Notes: generated from the sequence alone by a model not told the origin. A stretch of DNA of 64,000 bases from Heterohyrax brucei (GCA_028571685.1 CM053140.1:54690201-54754200); one strand, 5' to 3'; counted from the stretch's first letter, positions 26,391-37,609 are shown. Numbers and translations are program-made.

Positions 26391-26839
26391 ATGACCTAGC
26401 ATGGTGGAGGCTGCAGTGCAGAGAGGCCCCCGAGCACCAACCAGGCTGGGCCACCGTAGAGTTCCCTTGTGGTTGGCCATTCACTGCTTTTCCGAATTTC
26501 TTTTATCATGAACACGTTGCATGGAGCAGTCTTGCATGGGCATCTTAGCTACGACCCTTACTCCTCCTCTAGGACTCCTTCTGGAGCTGGGGTTGCTGAG
26601 CTAAGTGCAGAGACCTAGTAAGGCACCGAACCAGCAACCTTGGCACCCTAGGCTTGACAGCCTTCTCCAGAACAAAGCTCTGTCTGTACCAAAGGCCTCG
26701 TTGCTTCCATCCAGAGCAGAACATACCCATTTATTCCACCACTTGCCCACACAATGGTCTAAGGTTCGTCGTTTCCATCTCAGACACTTGTTTCTGATAG
26801 AAACAGCCACACAGGCCAGCACTGTCTGAGGTGCTCATA

Positions 26840-27040
26840 GCCTCAGGCTGTGTAGACACCAGATGTTTCAGAGCTGGCCATGTACTGGGCCCTGGACATC
26901 TCAGCGTGTCCTCACGGTAACCCTCAGAGGTAAGGGTAGTTGTCTCCATCTTACAGATGAGAACACTGAGGGTCTGAGAAACTAAAGCTGCAGAGCAGGA
27001 AGTGGGGGACCTGGGCTCCACCCCTAGTCTGCTTGACTCC
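26840..27040 (-). mobile_element. MIR
   Basis: TCTCCATCTTACAGATGAGA, GAGAAACTAAAGCTGCAGAG and GGACCTGGGCTCCACCCC. Confidence 0.7.
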
Positions 27041-27199
27041 TGTGTGAGTGACTCTCCTGCTCTCAGCGAGCCACATGGTGCAGATGCTGGGAGCTGTGGG
27101 TCCTAGGCCTTGTTGTTTGTGGGTGTGATGGCCTTGTCCCCACAATATCTGCTGCCTTCTACTCAATGGGAGCACAGTCACTTCACTGTTAAAGCAGAC

Positions 27200-27310
27200 A
27201 GGGCACTGGCCTAAAAGTTGGACAGCCAGATAGATCCTACCCCTTCTCCTGGCTCCTGTGTGTCTTGGAAGGTCACTGACCCTGCTTTCTCCATCTGTAG
27301 GATGGGTGAA
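27200..27310 (+). mobile_element. MIR, degraded
   Basis: GTCTTGGAAGGTCACTGACC then TTTCTCCATCTGTAGGATGG. Confidence 0.55.
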
Positions 27311-27550
27311 CAGGGACTGAGATGACAGCCTGTAGGCTGCAGCTTCTCCCAGCACAGCAGTGGTGACACTCAGCACTGAGTCAAAGGAAGAGAGAACTCT
27401 GTCAGACAGGCAGCCTGGCCATAGGCAGCCGAGCCTGGTCTCTAGGCTGCTGGAGCCTGCTGGTCTCGGTCCTGGGCCGGGCTGGGAGGGGCCTGGTAGC
27501 CCCAGATGGAGCCTGGCTTGCCCCTCCTAGGCAGATGGGAGGCTATTTTT

Positions 27551-27640
27551 TAACCAACCCCACAGGAAGAAGGGGCCAGAGATGAGTTCAAGGGGTTAAC
27601 CCAGAGCCCTGGGGACACTTCCTATTTGCATTCTCTTCCC
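27551..27640. promoter_or_regulatory. Candidate intronic enhancer: RUNX/ETS and ETS/octamer motifs
   Basis: In unique DNA between P1 and P2, CCCCACAGGAAG (27558-27569) combines a RUNX-like CCACA with an ETS AGGAAG. About 50 bases on, ACTTCC (27617-27622, ETS on the other strand) sits one base from a perfect inverted octamer ATTTGCAT (27624-27631). Such pairs are common in lymphoid enhancers. Function is inferred from motif grouping only. Confidence 0.4.
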
Positions 27641-28655
27641 CTACAACCTAAGGAGCTGTCTCCTGTCCTGGGGGTGGCTTGCAAGGGGCTCCCAGCTAAC
27701 CCTTTTCCTGGCTGGGCGAGCCTGGGCAGGCCCCTTCCTCTCAGCTTCAGTTTCCTCATCTGTGAGATCCCTCTGGGCATCTCCAAGGTCTCTTGCAGCT
27801 GGAAAACCTTGTTCTGAGCCAGGCTGTCTCTCTTGTCATGCCAGTCCTGGGTTCCAGTGAAACCTGACCCTTGGGAAGCTGCAGACCAGTGGACAGGGAC
27901 AAGGTGTTGGCTTCTAGGGGTCCCTGAGAAGAGAAAGGATTGCATGGCTAGAGAGCATCAGAGAATTGGGGACCTTCCTGGGTAGAGGCAAAACAGCCTC
28001 CTCCTGTGGCCTGTCTCAGACCACACCACCAGGTGTCCCTTGGTTCCCACAAGGAGGAGTTCCTGGAAAGTTGGGTGTCTGTAAAGAGGGAGGGCACGGT
28101 CTTTGAGGGGTGGGGGCAGGGCAAGCTGAGGAGTCAGTGGCTGCACAGGGCAGGTCCCGAAGGTCGAGGTGGGCTAGACGTTGGCTGCTGTGACAGAGGG
28201 CGGGCCCAGTGTACCCAGCAGTGCCACCTGGAACCCTCTGTGCCAGATGCTGGTCTAACCCGCAGGCAGGGCACATGCAAGAGAGGATCCAAATGCTGTG
28301 TGGGCCTCTGGGAAGCTGGGAACCCAGTGATAGCTCAGAGAGAGCTGACTCTGGCTTGCCTCTTTTTATTTATTGTCTATTTAAAACAATACTGCTAAAG
28401 TAAATAACAGCAATCAGATCCCTCCCCTTACAGAGATAGAATTAGTAGAAGCACAATACAAAAACTCAGGAAACAAACAACCCCCTGAAATCTTATAAGC
28501 AGGGTGAACACCGAGAGTATCTCTGAGGGGTGGGAGCCTATGGGTGTTCTGAATATAATCCCAATGATTCTCACATGAGAGTATTTTCAGGGGGGGTGGC
28601 CCGAGATGCCGAGAAATTCAAATATTATTGTTGTTAATTCTCTCATCAACCTGAG
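27641..28655. other. Unique intronic DNA
   Basis: A short MIR-like remnant (CAGTTTCCTCATCTGTGAGA near 27748) is present. Otherwise no gene, repeat or signal is evident. Confidence 0.5.
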
Positions 28656-28760
28656 AGATGGGTGCTTTTAACTCTCCCCATGGTACAGATGAGGAAACTG
28701 AAGAAAAGAGAGGTTAAACACGTCTCTCAGGGAACAAGCGGCAGAGCTAAGATCTACACC
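28656..28760 (-). mobile_element. MIR
   Basis: CATGGTACAGATGAGGAAAC and AGAGGTTAAACACGTCTCTC; a SINE follows directly. Confidence 0.7.
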
Positions 28761-28762
28761 CA

Positions 28763-28966
28763 CGAGCCCTGATGGTGCAGCGGTTAAGCGCTCAGCTGCT
28801 AACCAAAGGCTGGAGGTTTGAATCCACCAGTGAGTCTGTGGGAGAAAGATGTGGCAGTCTGTTTCCGTAAAGGTTTACAGCCTTCGAGCCCTCTGGGGCA
28901 GCGTCTACTCCGTCCTATAAGGTTGTTATGTATCAGGATCTATTTGACAGCAACAGGTTTGGTGTT
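28763..28966 (+). mobile_element. AfroSINE, long variant
   Basis: GAGCCCTGATGGTGCAGCGG, the long-form block TGTGGCAGTCTGTTTCCGTA, then GTATCAGGATCTATTTGACA. Confidence 0.85.
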
Positions 28967-29044
28967 TTATTGCTGGCTTATTTCAAAATGAAAATTTTCT
29001 CCAGGGTCTGAGGTTTAACTTGGGCCTTAGCTCCTCTGGGCAAG

Positions 29045-29150
29045 CCCTCATTTATTCATTCATTCTTTCAGCAGGATTTACTGAGCCTTCCTACGAGCTG
29101 ATCCTCAAACATGGCGTGCGGACTCTGTTGCAAACAAGACAGGACACCTG
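29045..29150 (-). mobile_element. L2 3' end fragment
   Basis: CATTTATTCATTCATTCTTT then GGATTTACTGAGCCTTCC resembles a reverse L2 end. Confidence 0.5.
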
Positions 29151-29727
29151 CTTTTGGGCTAGAGGGCCCCAAATGACCACAAACTGAGTCCTAATTTTAA
29201 CCATAGCTTGAGCTCTTGTCTAGACTGTGGCTGACCCCAACTCTGGTCACCAAATGACCTTCAACCCACCTCCCCCCTCACCAGGGACCTGTGTAGGATT
29301 TTCTTTGTGATTGAGCTTCCAAAAGTCAAGGCCAGGTCAGGGGCAGGGACAGGGAGGCAGTCAGGAGCCCACCCACTATGCCAGGTCCACTGGTCTGGGC
29401 CCAGCCTCCATGGGGCAGAGGGCTGGAACTGAGGGCTGGCATCAGACCTGTCCCAGCCAGGGAAACTCAGTCTGCTGGGGAAGTCATAGGCAGGCACAGA
29501 AGCCTCTTGAACTTGTGCTGGAGCCACCCTGGGGTCTAAGTGTCACCTTGGAAAAGTTGTTTCTTTCTCTCCCTTGGAAAAAAGCCAACATGGCAGTCTG
29601 GTCTGGGCTCCTCTTGTGACTAGCACTATGTTTTCAGGGGGCCCCACATGTCACCTACTCTCATGGCAGACCTTCTTTTGTGAGCCCCAGTACAAAATGA
29701 AAACACAGGTCCCTTATTCAAAGAGCA

Positions 29728-29888
29728 GAAACCCTGGTTGCATAGTGGTTAAGTGCTACATCTGCTAACCGAAAAGGTCAACAGTTTGAACCCACCAGGC
29801 GCTCACCAGAAACCCTAAGAGGTAGTTGTAATCCGCTTTATAGTGTCCCTACAAGTTGGAATCGACTTAATGGCAGTGGGTTTGGCTT
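29728..29888 (+). mobile_element. AfroSINE
   Basis: AGAAACCCTGGTTGCATAGT to TTAATGGCAGTGGGTTTGG. Confidence 0.9.
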
Positions 29889-30302
29889 CTTCTTGGATTC
29901 AAAACACAGGATAAAAGACTTTTCCTTTCTTTTGTGGTCTCTCTCCTGATCCATCTGGTGTTTCTTACATGCAATTTAATGTCATGCTCCTTTGCACGCA
30001 TGGGGATGCTGTGAGACAGTGTAGTCTTGGGCAGACATCTAACACCACACCCCAGAACCTGGTTTGCAGGCTATGCACCTAAGGTCCATGAGGACAGAGG
30101 GCTGTGAGGAGGAGGAAGAACAGAGGACTGCTCAGATCTGTCCTGGGAGGCAGCTGGAAGTGGGACTGACAGTGGGCTGAGGCTGCCAGCCCATGTATAC
30201 CCCACTGTCCCACTGGACATCCTTACCAGACACAAGTTCAAAAGCAAAATTACTGTAAATTTCAAGACAGCAACTGAACAGCATTGTATCTCCAAACCGA
30301 AC

Positions 30303-30460
30303 AAAACCCACTGCCAATGAGTCAATTCTGACTCATAGCAACCCTATAGGACAGAGTAGAAATGCCCCATAGAGTTTCCAAGGAGTGCCTGGAGGATATG
30401 AACAGCCAGGGTCTTGGTTAGCAGCTATAGCCCTTCACCACTATGCTACCGGGGTTTCCA
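30303..30460 (-). mobile_element. AfroSINE, first of a reverse pair
   Basis: AAAACCCACTGCCAATGAGT to GCTACCGGGGTTTCC. Confidence 0.9.
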
Positions 30461-30475
30461 TTATCCCTCTCCAAA

Positions 30476-30628
30476 AGCCCCACTGCCAATGAGTGAATTC
30501 CAACTCACAGAGATACTATAGGACACAGTAGAACTATTCCATAGAGTTTCTATGGAGTGCCTGGTGTATTTGAACTGCCACTCTTTTGGTTAGCCGACTT
30601 AGCACCTATTCACTACTCTACCAGGGTC
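30476..30628 (-). mobile_element. AfroSINE, second of a reverse pair
   Basis: GCCCCACTGCCAATGAGTGA to CTACTCTACCAGGGTC, 15 bases from the previous copy and in the same orientation. Confidence 0.9.
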
Positions 30629-31299
30629 AATTTCTTCCTTCCCTGAACACCGGACTCTGTTTAACTGCTTTAGGGGCCAGCCCCCAACTTCTACCCCAGC
30701 AAAGCCTCTGAAGTATGAGGCTGTCTTCTATGCTGATGGGAGACCCCGTGGCAGTGTCCGTGGAAGACCCTGTGATAGTGGTTGGGAAAGAAGCCCCTTG
30801 CTTGTGTCTACCACACTCAAACTCTACCACCCTCTTCAAGGATTCTGACCTGGCTCCCTGGGGTACTCTCAGAGCTCAATTTCTGCCATGCCCCCTCTCT
30901 GGGCCTCAGTTTCTCCAACTCTGCACTGGTGACAGGAAGAATGAGAGGATCCTCATACATTTTGTGCCCTCCATGTGAGGCATGCACTGGGGTTCATGAA
31001 CCTCCCCTCATTGGCCCTCAAAAGATTACTGACCCCTTTTGCAGATAAGGATAACTCATTTTTCTGGGGCCTGAGAAAGCAATGACTCACTCAGAGACAG
31101 AGTAAGACAATGGCATTGCTGGTTCTGACTGGCATCCCCCTTCCCTTGGGGCCCTCTGGCCTTTCTGGATGTGGCTGGAGGCGACATTAGCTGGGCTCAC
31201 GGACAGGCTACCAGCTCTTCCCAAGAAGGGGTCTGGTGGCAGTCGAGGGATGTTCCTCCACCCGGGGAAACGTCGATTAACTCAGAGCTACTGTACTGT

Positions 31300-31800
31300 G
31301 GTGAGGAGCAGAGGACATGGATGAAGGCTGCCTGGGTTTGAACCCCAGCTGGGTGAACTTGGGCAGATGGCCTAACCTTTCCGGGCTTCAGTTTTCTCCT
31401 CCATAAAGTGTGCAAATCTGTTCTGGCAGAAGTACAACCGGAGCGCTCTGTGGAAGCAGAGATGGTGAGACTGTGTCTGACATACTTTGGACGTGTTGTC
31501 AGGAGGGATCATTCCCTGGAGGAGGACACCATGTCTGGTAGCGTAGAGGGTCAGCGACAAAGAGGAAGACCCACCATAAGATGGATCAACACAGTGGCTG
31601 CTAACAAGAGGCTTAAGCACAGAAACAACGGTGGACACGGCACAAGACTGGGCAGTGCTGTGCACAGGGTGACTGCGAGTCAGAACCAACGCAAGAGCAT
31701 CTAACAACAACAGCGTCTACCTCGTAGGGTTGTGAGGATCAATGAATAAAAGTGCGCAAAGTACTTAGAACAGTGTCTGGCACTCGTAATAGCTTGTGTT
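31300..31800 (+). mobile_element. MIR split by an RTE LINE end
   Basis: The left part has GCCTGGGTTTGAACCCCAGC and CTTCAGTTTTCTCCTCCATA; the right part has CTACCTCGTAGGGTTGTGAG and TTAGAACAGTGTCTGGCACT. Together they form one MIR interrupted at about 31409-31708. Confidence 0.8.
31409..31708 (+). mobile_element. RTE/BovB-type LINE 3' end with reverse-transcriptase C-terminus
   Basis: An open frame of 98 codons (31408-31704) contains LTYFGRVVRRDH, GRPTIRWI and similar motifs typical of the C-terminal end of RTE/BovB reverse transcriptase ORFs. It ends in CATCTAACAACAACAG, the family 3' terminus. It is 5'-truncated and cannot move by itself. Some positions look decayed (for example VTASQNQRKSI near the end). 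It inserted into a MIR. Confidence 0.8.
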
Positions 31801-32374
31801 GGCTGCTCATACTGTTAGAACTAAGAGCTGAGTTGACATCATTTATATTATCTAAAGAGTCCATTGCACATTCATTAACTTCAGATTTATACTTGAAAAA
31901 CCAAACCTATTATCCTAGAGTCACTAATTTCTCTTTCAAGATTGAGACAGATTTCTAGGTTCTTAAAAACATCTGCCCTGCCCATGGTGTCTGTAGTCCA
32001 CAGTGGATTTAGCTTTTCCCGAAATGTGCCCAGTCTTACCCCAGCATGCTCAGGCTGCCTGTGCTCGTCAGCCTGTTCAAGGCTCTGAGAAGTCTCGAAG
32101 CAAAAGCAACTTGAGTGAGCATTGTTTAACACTGCCATTCCCAATCTTGTTTGGCCTTGGAGGCCCCTTTCCCACTCAGTACCTGAGAACATCTGCTGAG
32201 CACGCACTAGGAGATACCACTCTCATTTCCTGGTTTCTAGGAAATGGCAGGGGAGCACAAGCTGGCAGTGACAGTCCTCACGTTGAGGAACAGTGCCACC
32301 TCTGCGGGAATTGCCCCGCTAGTTCAAATCCAGCACCTCAGCTGGTCCCCTGCGTTCTCACAGCAGCCTTGGGA

Positions 32375-32500
32375 TGTCAGAAGCATCAATACCGCCATCT
32401 TACAGATGAGGAAATTGAGGTTCATGAAGGTTAGGTGGTCACACAGCCAGTAAGTGGCGGATCCGGGAGACAAACCCACAGCTTTGAATTTCAAACCCAC
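32375..32500 (-). mobile_element. MIR
   Basis: CATCTTACAGATGAGGAAAT, GGTCACACAGCCAGTAAGTG. Confidence 0.75.
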
Positions 32501-32584
32501 AGTCCTTCTTCTGCACACTGATAGGAAAAATAAGAATAGATCCTGTTTTACCTGGCTCAATCTCCCTCCGTAATTTGCTTTTAA

Positions 32585-32770
32585 AAATCTGAAGTATTTT
32601 CTTTTTGTTACAATTGAATGTATTAAAAACTTAAGACATTGGTAGCTTTCTTCTAGCTACAAAAGCAATATGTGCTTATTTTGCATAAAGCTTTTCAAAC
32701 TTTTGAGTTGGAAACTGAACAACTCCATAATCCCACTCTGGGAGACAAACTGGTTAACAGCTGCATGTGC
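32585..32770 (-). mobile_element. Possible old LINE fragment
   Basis: TAGCTACAAAAGCAATATGT and AATCCCACTCTGGGAGACAA resemble the element at 26055. Weak resemblance. Confidence 0.3.
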
Positions 32771-32779
32771 ACTTCTAGA

Positions 32780-32988
32780 GCTGCATCGTCCAGCGTTATA
32801 GCCATTAGTCACACATGGCTGTTGAAATACAAATGAGTTAGAATGGAATAAAATAAAAAATTTAGTTTCTGAGTTGCAGTAGCCACATTTCAAGTACTTA
32901 GGATTCACTTGCAGTGTGTGGCTACTGTATCAAGTGGTGCAGATACAGTGTGCTTCCAAACTTGCAGAAACTTCTATTGGACCAGGCT
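32780..32988. mobile_element. hAT-type palindromic DNA element with 8-bp duplication
   Basis: The ends GCATCGTCCAGCG and CTATTGGACCAGGC and the inner TAGCCACATTTCAAGTACTT match a common mammalian hAT-Charlie-like element. CTTCTAGA at 32772-32779 and 32989-32996 is a perfect 8-bp target duplication, as hAT elements make. Confidence 0.75.
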
Positions 32989-33026
32989 CTTCTAGACACT
33001 TTCTAGACATATAAACCAAAAAACTA

Positions 33027-33189
33027 AAAACCCTAACCCACTGCTGTTGAGTCGATTCTGACTCATAGTGACTCTTAGGACAGAGTAAAACAGCCCCGCA
33101 GAGTTTCCAAGGAGCACCTGGTGGGTTTGAACTGCCAACCTTTCCATTAGCAGCCATAGCACTTAACCACTATGCTACCAGGGTTTCCT
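33027..33189 (-). mobile_element. AfroSINE with perfect 11-bp target duplication
   Basis: Reverse copy (AACCCACTGCTGTTGAGTCG to GCTACCAGGGTTTCC) flanked by CTAGACATATA at 33003-33013 and 33191-33201. Confidence 0.95.
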
Positions 33190-33533
33190 CCTAGACATAT
33201 ACTGATACATAAGTAGTAATTATTAATATGCTCTATGAAGCTCCTGCATATGCCATGTGTCTCTGGATAGACTTACATGGAGAGGGAAGAGACTCTGTAG
33301 AGGAAAAACCAGAGCACGAGGGAAAACAGAGTGGAGGGAAACCCGTGGAGTGCAGTGGTTGTCTCTGAGCATTGAGATCACAGAGTATAGTTTTAAATTG
33401 TCTGGATCCTCCAGGTGTTCTACAACAGAAAACAGAGGCGGGGTGCGGATGTCGGCTGGCTTTGTGTTTTCCCTAGTATTCTCATTTAGTTCTAAAATCT
33501 TCAAGATAAGATCTCACCCCAAACCAAAAAGAG

Positions 33534-33748
33534 GCAAACAAACAAGTTGCCATGGAGTTGATCTTGACTAGGCAATCCCACCGTGTGTGAGAGCAGAACT
33601 GTGACTCGCTGAACTTCCAACGACTGAGTGATTGCCCAAAGCAGATGGTCAGACCTGTCTTCCAAGTTGTCTACGGGTGAATCCAAACCTCTAACCTTTC
33701 TGTTAACAGTCAAGTGTGTGAACTATTCGCACTGCCCCAGGGACTGCC
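33534..33748 (-). mobile_element. AfroSINE, long variant, degraded
   Basis: AGTTGCCATGGAGTTGATCT, GGTCAGACCTGTCTTCCAAG and TCGCACTGCCCCAGGGACT. Confidence 0.75.
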
Positions 33749-34435
33749 AGGATCTCACCCAAGGCTTACAGTATTATTAGTAGTTTTTTAATTGTAGACT
33801 CATGAAGGCTGGAAGCCTGCATAAGCTGAAGGGATGAAGCACAGATGGTGGAAAGGCAAACTGAGGCTTGTTGTCAGGATGGGAACTCTCCTGTCTAGGG
33901 CTGGTTCACAGGTGGGCCATCTGTGCAGTCACTCGGGTCCCCTGTGAAGCGGAGGGCCCCACGCTTGGTTTCATGCTCTATGGTTGCTGTCTTGAAATTC
34001 CTGAAGATTTCTGAACCAAGGGCCCCATGCTTTGCACCTTACGTAGGTGATCTGCCCCTTGGAATTCTGCACGAGGTCAGTCTCGTTTTGACTACTCTAA
34101 CCCTTGCCGCTTTGTTCCCAGCAGACCACAAATGTGGCCATCTGTGGAGCACTCTACGTGCATGAGAACAAGTTCTCTTGGGCTGATCAGATGTGTGTCT
34201 AGAGAGAGATAAAAATAGGGCAGTGCGGGAGGGCCCCTGTGGTTTCTGCTAGCACACATGTACAGGCACTCAAGGTGCACTACTGCACTGGCCTATTTCA
34301 CAGGGCTGCCCAGGGCACCATGGGATGCTTGGCTCACATTGCTGTCCAGACTGGATCCTGCCTCGGCACACTGCCTGGAAGGCCATTACCAACCCCAGGG
34401 TCTGGCCTACCTGCCTCCCCATCCTTCCTCCCCAA

Positions 34436-34617
34436 GACCCACCAGCTCCATTGAGTCAACTCAGACAGGGACTCCGTTATGTCTGATTAAAATTGTGTTC
34501 CACAGGATTTTCACTCTGATTTTTCAGGTAGATCAAAAGGCTTTTCTTCCTACTTACCTCTGGGTAAACTCGAACTGCAGTCATATGTGATAACATTGGT
34601 ACCCCCCAGGGACTTGC
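34436..34617 (-). mobile_element. AfroSINE, degraded
   Basis: CACCAGCTCCATTGAGTCAA, CAAAAGGCTTTTCTTCC, ACTCGAACTGCAGTCATATG and CCCCCAGGGACTTG keep the reverse order. Confidence 0.55.
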
Positions 34618-34884
34618 AGGACCCACGAGACCTTCCATCTCTGTGACACCATCTCTACACAGGCTTTCCCGTGCCATTCACTGTGTCTGGGTTACCAGTA
34701 CCCCTTACTTATCAAGAGCTGTCTCTTCTAGACCCGTCTCAGATCCTATCCTCTCCAGGAAGCCTTTTGGAAGGATTTGACAAGGGACTGGAGGTGCCAG
34801 GGAACACAGAAGGGGATGTGAATAACCTGCCTGGAAAAGTCACACTGAGCCTTAAGAAAGAGGAGACATTGGTGAGGTAGAAGG

Positions 34885-35310
34885 GAAAGTTCTGCAGGGT
34901 CGGCTGTGATGTCAGGCAGACTCTGGTATGAATATGGGCTCAGTAACTTATCAACTGCATGGTCTTAGGTGAGTCACTTTCTTTTGCTGAGCCTTCATTT
35001 CTGTATCTGTAAAATGGGGATAATAATGATAACTGTATGCATTATTATGGAAATCCTGGTGGCGTAGTGCTTAAATGCTACAGCTGCTAACCAAAAGGCT
35101 GGCAGTTCAAATTCACCAGGCTCTCCCTGGAAACTCTATGGGGCAGTACTACTCTGTCCTATAGAGTCACTACAAGTTGGAATCAATTTGACAGCAGTGG
35201 ATTTGATGTATACATATATTTTTAGTATGGATTATTATTGAGATTAAGTGAGGTAAGACACTTCTGCAAACGAAGTGCCTTGCACACAGTAGGCCGTCAA
35301 CAAACTTGGT
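34885..35310 (+). mobile_element. MIR split by an AfroSINE
   Basis: GTCACTTTCTTTTGCTGAGC and CTGTATCTGTAAAATGGGGA precede the SINE; GAGATTAAGTGAGGTAAGAC and GTGCCTTGCACACAGTAGGC follow it. Confidence 0.8.
35049..35208 (+). mobile_element. AfroSINE inside a MIR
   Basis: GGAAATCCTGGTGGCGTAGT to GACAGCAGTGGATTTGATG. Confidence 0.9.
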
Positions 35311-35439
35311 TCCCTTTGTCATTTCTTTTCCCCTCTTAAGTATTAGTTTCAGCATTTCCACCATAAGCAGGGGCCTGGTAGAGGGGCAGGGAAGGCCCTC
35401 CAGACTAAGGCAGGAATGGGATGTGGGGAGGGGAGCTGT

Positions 35440-35600
35440 ACTCTGCAGTCAGTCTGCCTAGATAAGAAGCCCAGCCCTGCCATCTCCTCCCAGGGAGACC
35501 CTGGGCAGGCCGTGCATCTCTCTGGGTCTGCTTCCTGCCTCTACGAAGGAGGTTGCAATGCCCAGGACTTAGAGTTGTTCTGAAGATTTAACGCAGTAAC
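35440..35600 (+). mobile_element. MIR
   Basis: CAGCCCTGCCATCTCCTCCC, TCTCTCTGGGTCTGCTTCCT and GTTCTGAAGATTTAACGCAG. Confidence 0.6.
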
Positions 35601-35729
35601 TGATGGTGTAACAGGGGCATCTGCAGAGGCCCCAGAAGGCTGAGAGTCTGCAGAAACAAGACAGGCATAAACCAGAGTGGTATGGGCAGCTGAGGAGGGA
35701 GAGCCCACTCAGCGGGGGCAGGGGAAGGC

Positions 35730-35860
35730 TAAGGTTGGAGGCCCTGGAACTGAAGAGGTTCTGTAACTCCCCAGCTATGTGGCTTGGGGAAGGTCTGCTG
35801 CCACTCTGGGCCTCAGTTTCCCCATCTCTAAACTGGAAGCCGTGGCACTGGCTTGTCTCA
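35730..35860 (+). mobile_element. MIR fragment
   Basis: CCCAGCTATGTGGCTTGGGG and GGCCTCAGTTTCCCCATCTC. Confidence 0.65.
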
Positions 35861-35934
35861 CCAGGGCATTTTCCTGAGACAACCTCTTTCCATAGACCAC
35901 CAGGAAGACAGGTGTGTGTGCCTGCTTCATTTAC

Positions 35935-36005
35935 TGTTGAATCGCCAATGCCCAGAACAGAGCTTGGCATGCAGCAGGTGCTCAATAAATGTCCCTTGAA
36001 TGAAT
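35935..36005 (+). mobile_element. L2 3' end
   Basis: CCCAGAACAGAGCTTGGCAT then GGTGCTCAATAAATGT. Confidence 0.65.
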
Positions 36006-36362
36006 TGGCAGTGCCAACTTGCCCTACGTCATATACCGTCTGCTCTGCTCAAGTCCTGGACTCTGAGAATATGAGAATTCAGGGAGACTAGGGCTGTCTC
36101 TCCAGAGCAACTGACTCCAGGTTGGGAGCGCAGCACAGGCCCCAAGCATTTCCTGAGCACCTGCTGTGTGCGTGGTGCTGCCCAGCCCAGGGCAAGTGCT
36201 TTCTCCGCAGCCTGCTGGGACAGAAGTCAGAGGAGAGGGGTGGGTGGGCAAGGATCCTCTGGGTCTGGGCTAGGCAGGGGCATCAGGCCCCAGGCTGAAT
36301 CCTCAGCTGAGGGGAAGCCCAGCCTGCCTAGTCCTGGGAGGGTGGCACTGCCCCTTCATCTT

Positions 36363-36394
36363 TCTTTCTTTGAAAAATACTTTTCAAAGAAAGA
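36363..36394. repeat. 14-bp perfect inverted repeat (hairpin)
   Basis: TCTTTCTTTGAAAA (36363-36376) pairs perfectly with TTTTCAAAGAAAGA (36381-36394) across a 4-base loop, in an AT-rich stretch. It is not followed by a T run on either strand and may be part of an old repeat. Confidence 0.7.
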
Positions 36395-37087
36395 TAGACA
36401 AATTAAGAAAACGAATAATTTTAAAAAAGAAATTTACTGATAAAAAATTATTTCTTTAGAAGTAGTCATCTAAAATAATTTATATGCAATGTTTAAAAGC
36501 TTGAAAAAGACATAATCAGTGACATAACTGCAAATCAAAGGCTCCGTGCTGTAACAGTGCTACGCACCGTTAGCCGCTGTTGACATTTCCTTGCATTTCC
36601 TACCAGTCTTTTTTCTAAAGTTGCTGCCTTGTCCTCAGAGGAGGCTTTCTGTAGGGTGTAGGGGAAACTGGACCCTCCCTGTGGGTCTCCTGCCATACCC
36701 AACTTGACCCTCCTCACGCTAAAAGTTGTAGGGCTGGGGCTCCAGCTGCTCCAGCTGTGAAGGGACTTCAGCAGGCCTCACCTCCTGCCCTGCCCCCTCC
36801 ATGGTGTGTGGGTGAGACTCAGTGCACTGAGGGGGCTAGAAGGAAAGCCTGTGGGTGAGGGGAACGTTCAGGGGCCGCAGGTGTCGGCCTTCAGCCACTG
36901 GGCACCAGGCAAGTTGGGTTCGGAAGCAGGGGCACAGCCTTTTTCTCTTTCCCTTCCTCCTTCATTTCACCCTTTTTTCCATTTGCCCTCTCCAAGTCTT
37001 CCTTTCCCTTGAGGGCTTCTGCTTCTGAACACTCAACCACTCTTCCCTTCTTACAAAAGTAGGCCTGGCTGCTGGACCCACTGACTC

Positions 37088-37279
37088 TAAGGCAACCTAG
37101 AACCAACAACCAATCCATGTGTCAGCAGAAAACTGCACTCCATAGGGATGTCAGCAGCTGATTTTTTGGATGTAGATTGCCAGGCCTTTCTTCCAAGTTG
37201 CCTGTGAGTGGACCTGAAACTTCAACCTTTCGGTTAGCGGCTGAGCATGTTGATCCATTTGCACTAGGCAGGGACTCCT
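37088..37279 (-). mobile_element. AfroSINE, long variant
   Basis: TAGATTGCCAGGCCTTTCTT, CAACCTTTCGGTTAGCGGCT and GGCAGGGACTCCTC. Confidence 0.75.
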
Positions 37280-37609
37280 CTAGAAGGGGCCTGCATTTCA
37301 AACAAGCCTGGGTGGTGAACAGTTGATTTGTTCTGAAGGACTGAGTGCTAATGGTGGAATCTGTTACCATGTCACACAATGCAGGGTCTTTGGGGGAGGG
37401 GGGCAGGGATTGATTTTAGTCAGTACTGCCAGTCATAGGTTACAGGCATCTGTTCTTTTCACTCACACGTAAGTCTGGACCTTTTGCCAGAAACATTTTC
37501 TCCCAGACATGAAAAAAAAAAAAAAAACCCCAAAGAGGAACCTAAACCTTCAAAGAAAAGCCAGACAGAGATGGGGAAGTGAGCAAAGAGGCTGGGAGCC
37601 TCCTGGGCT

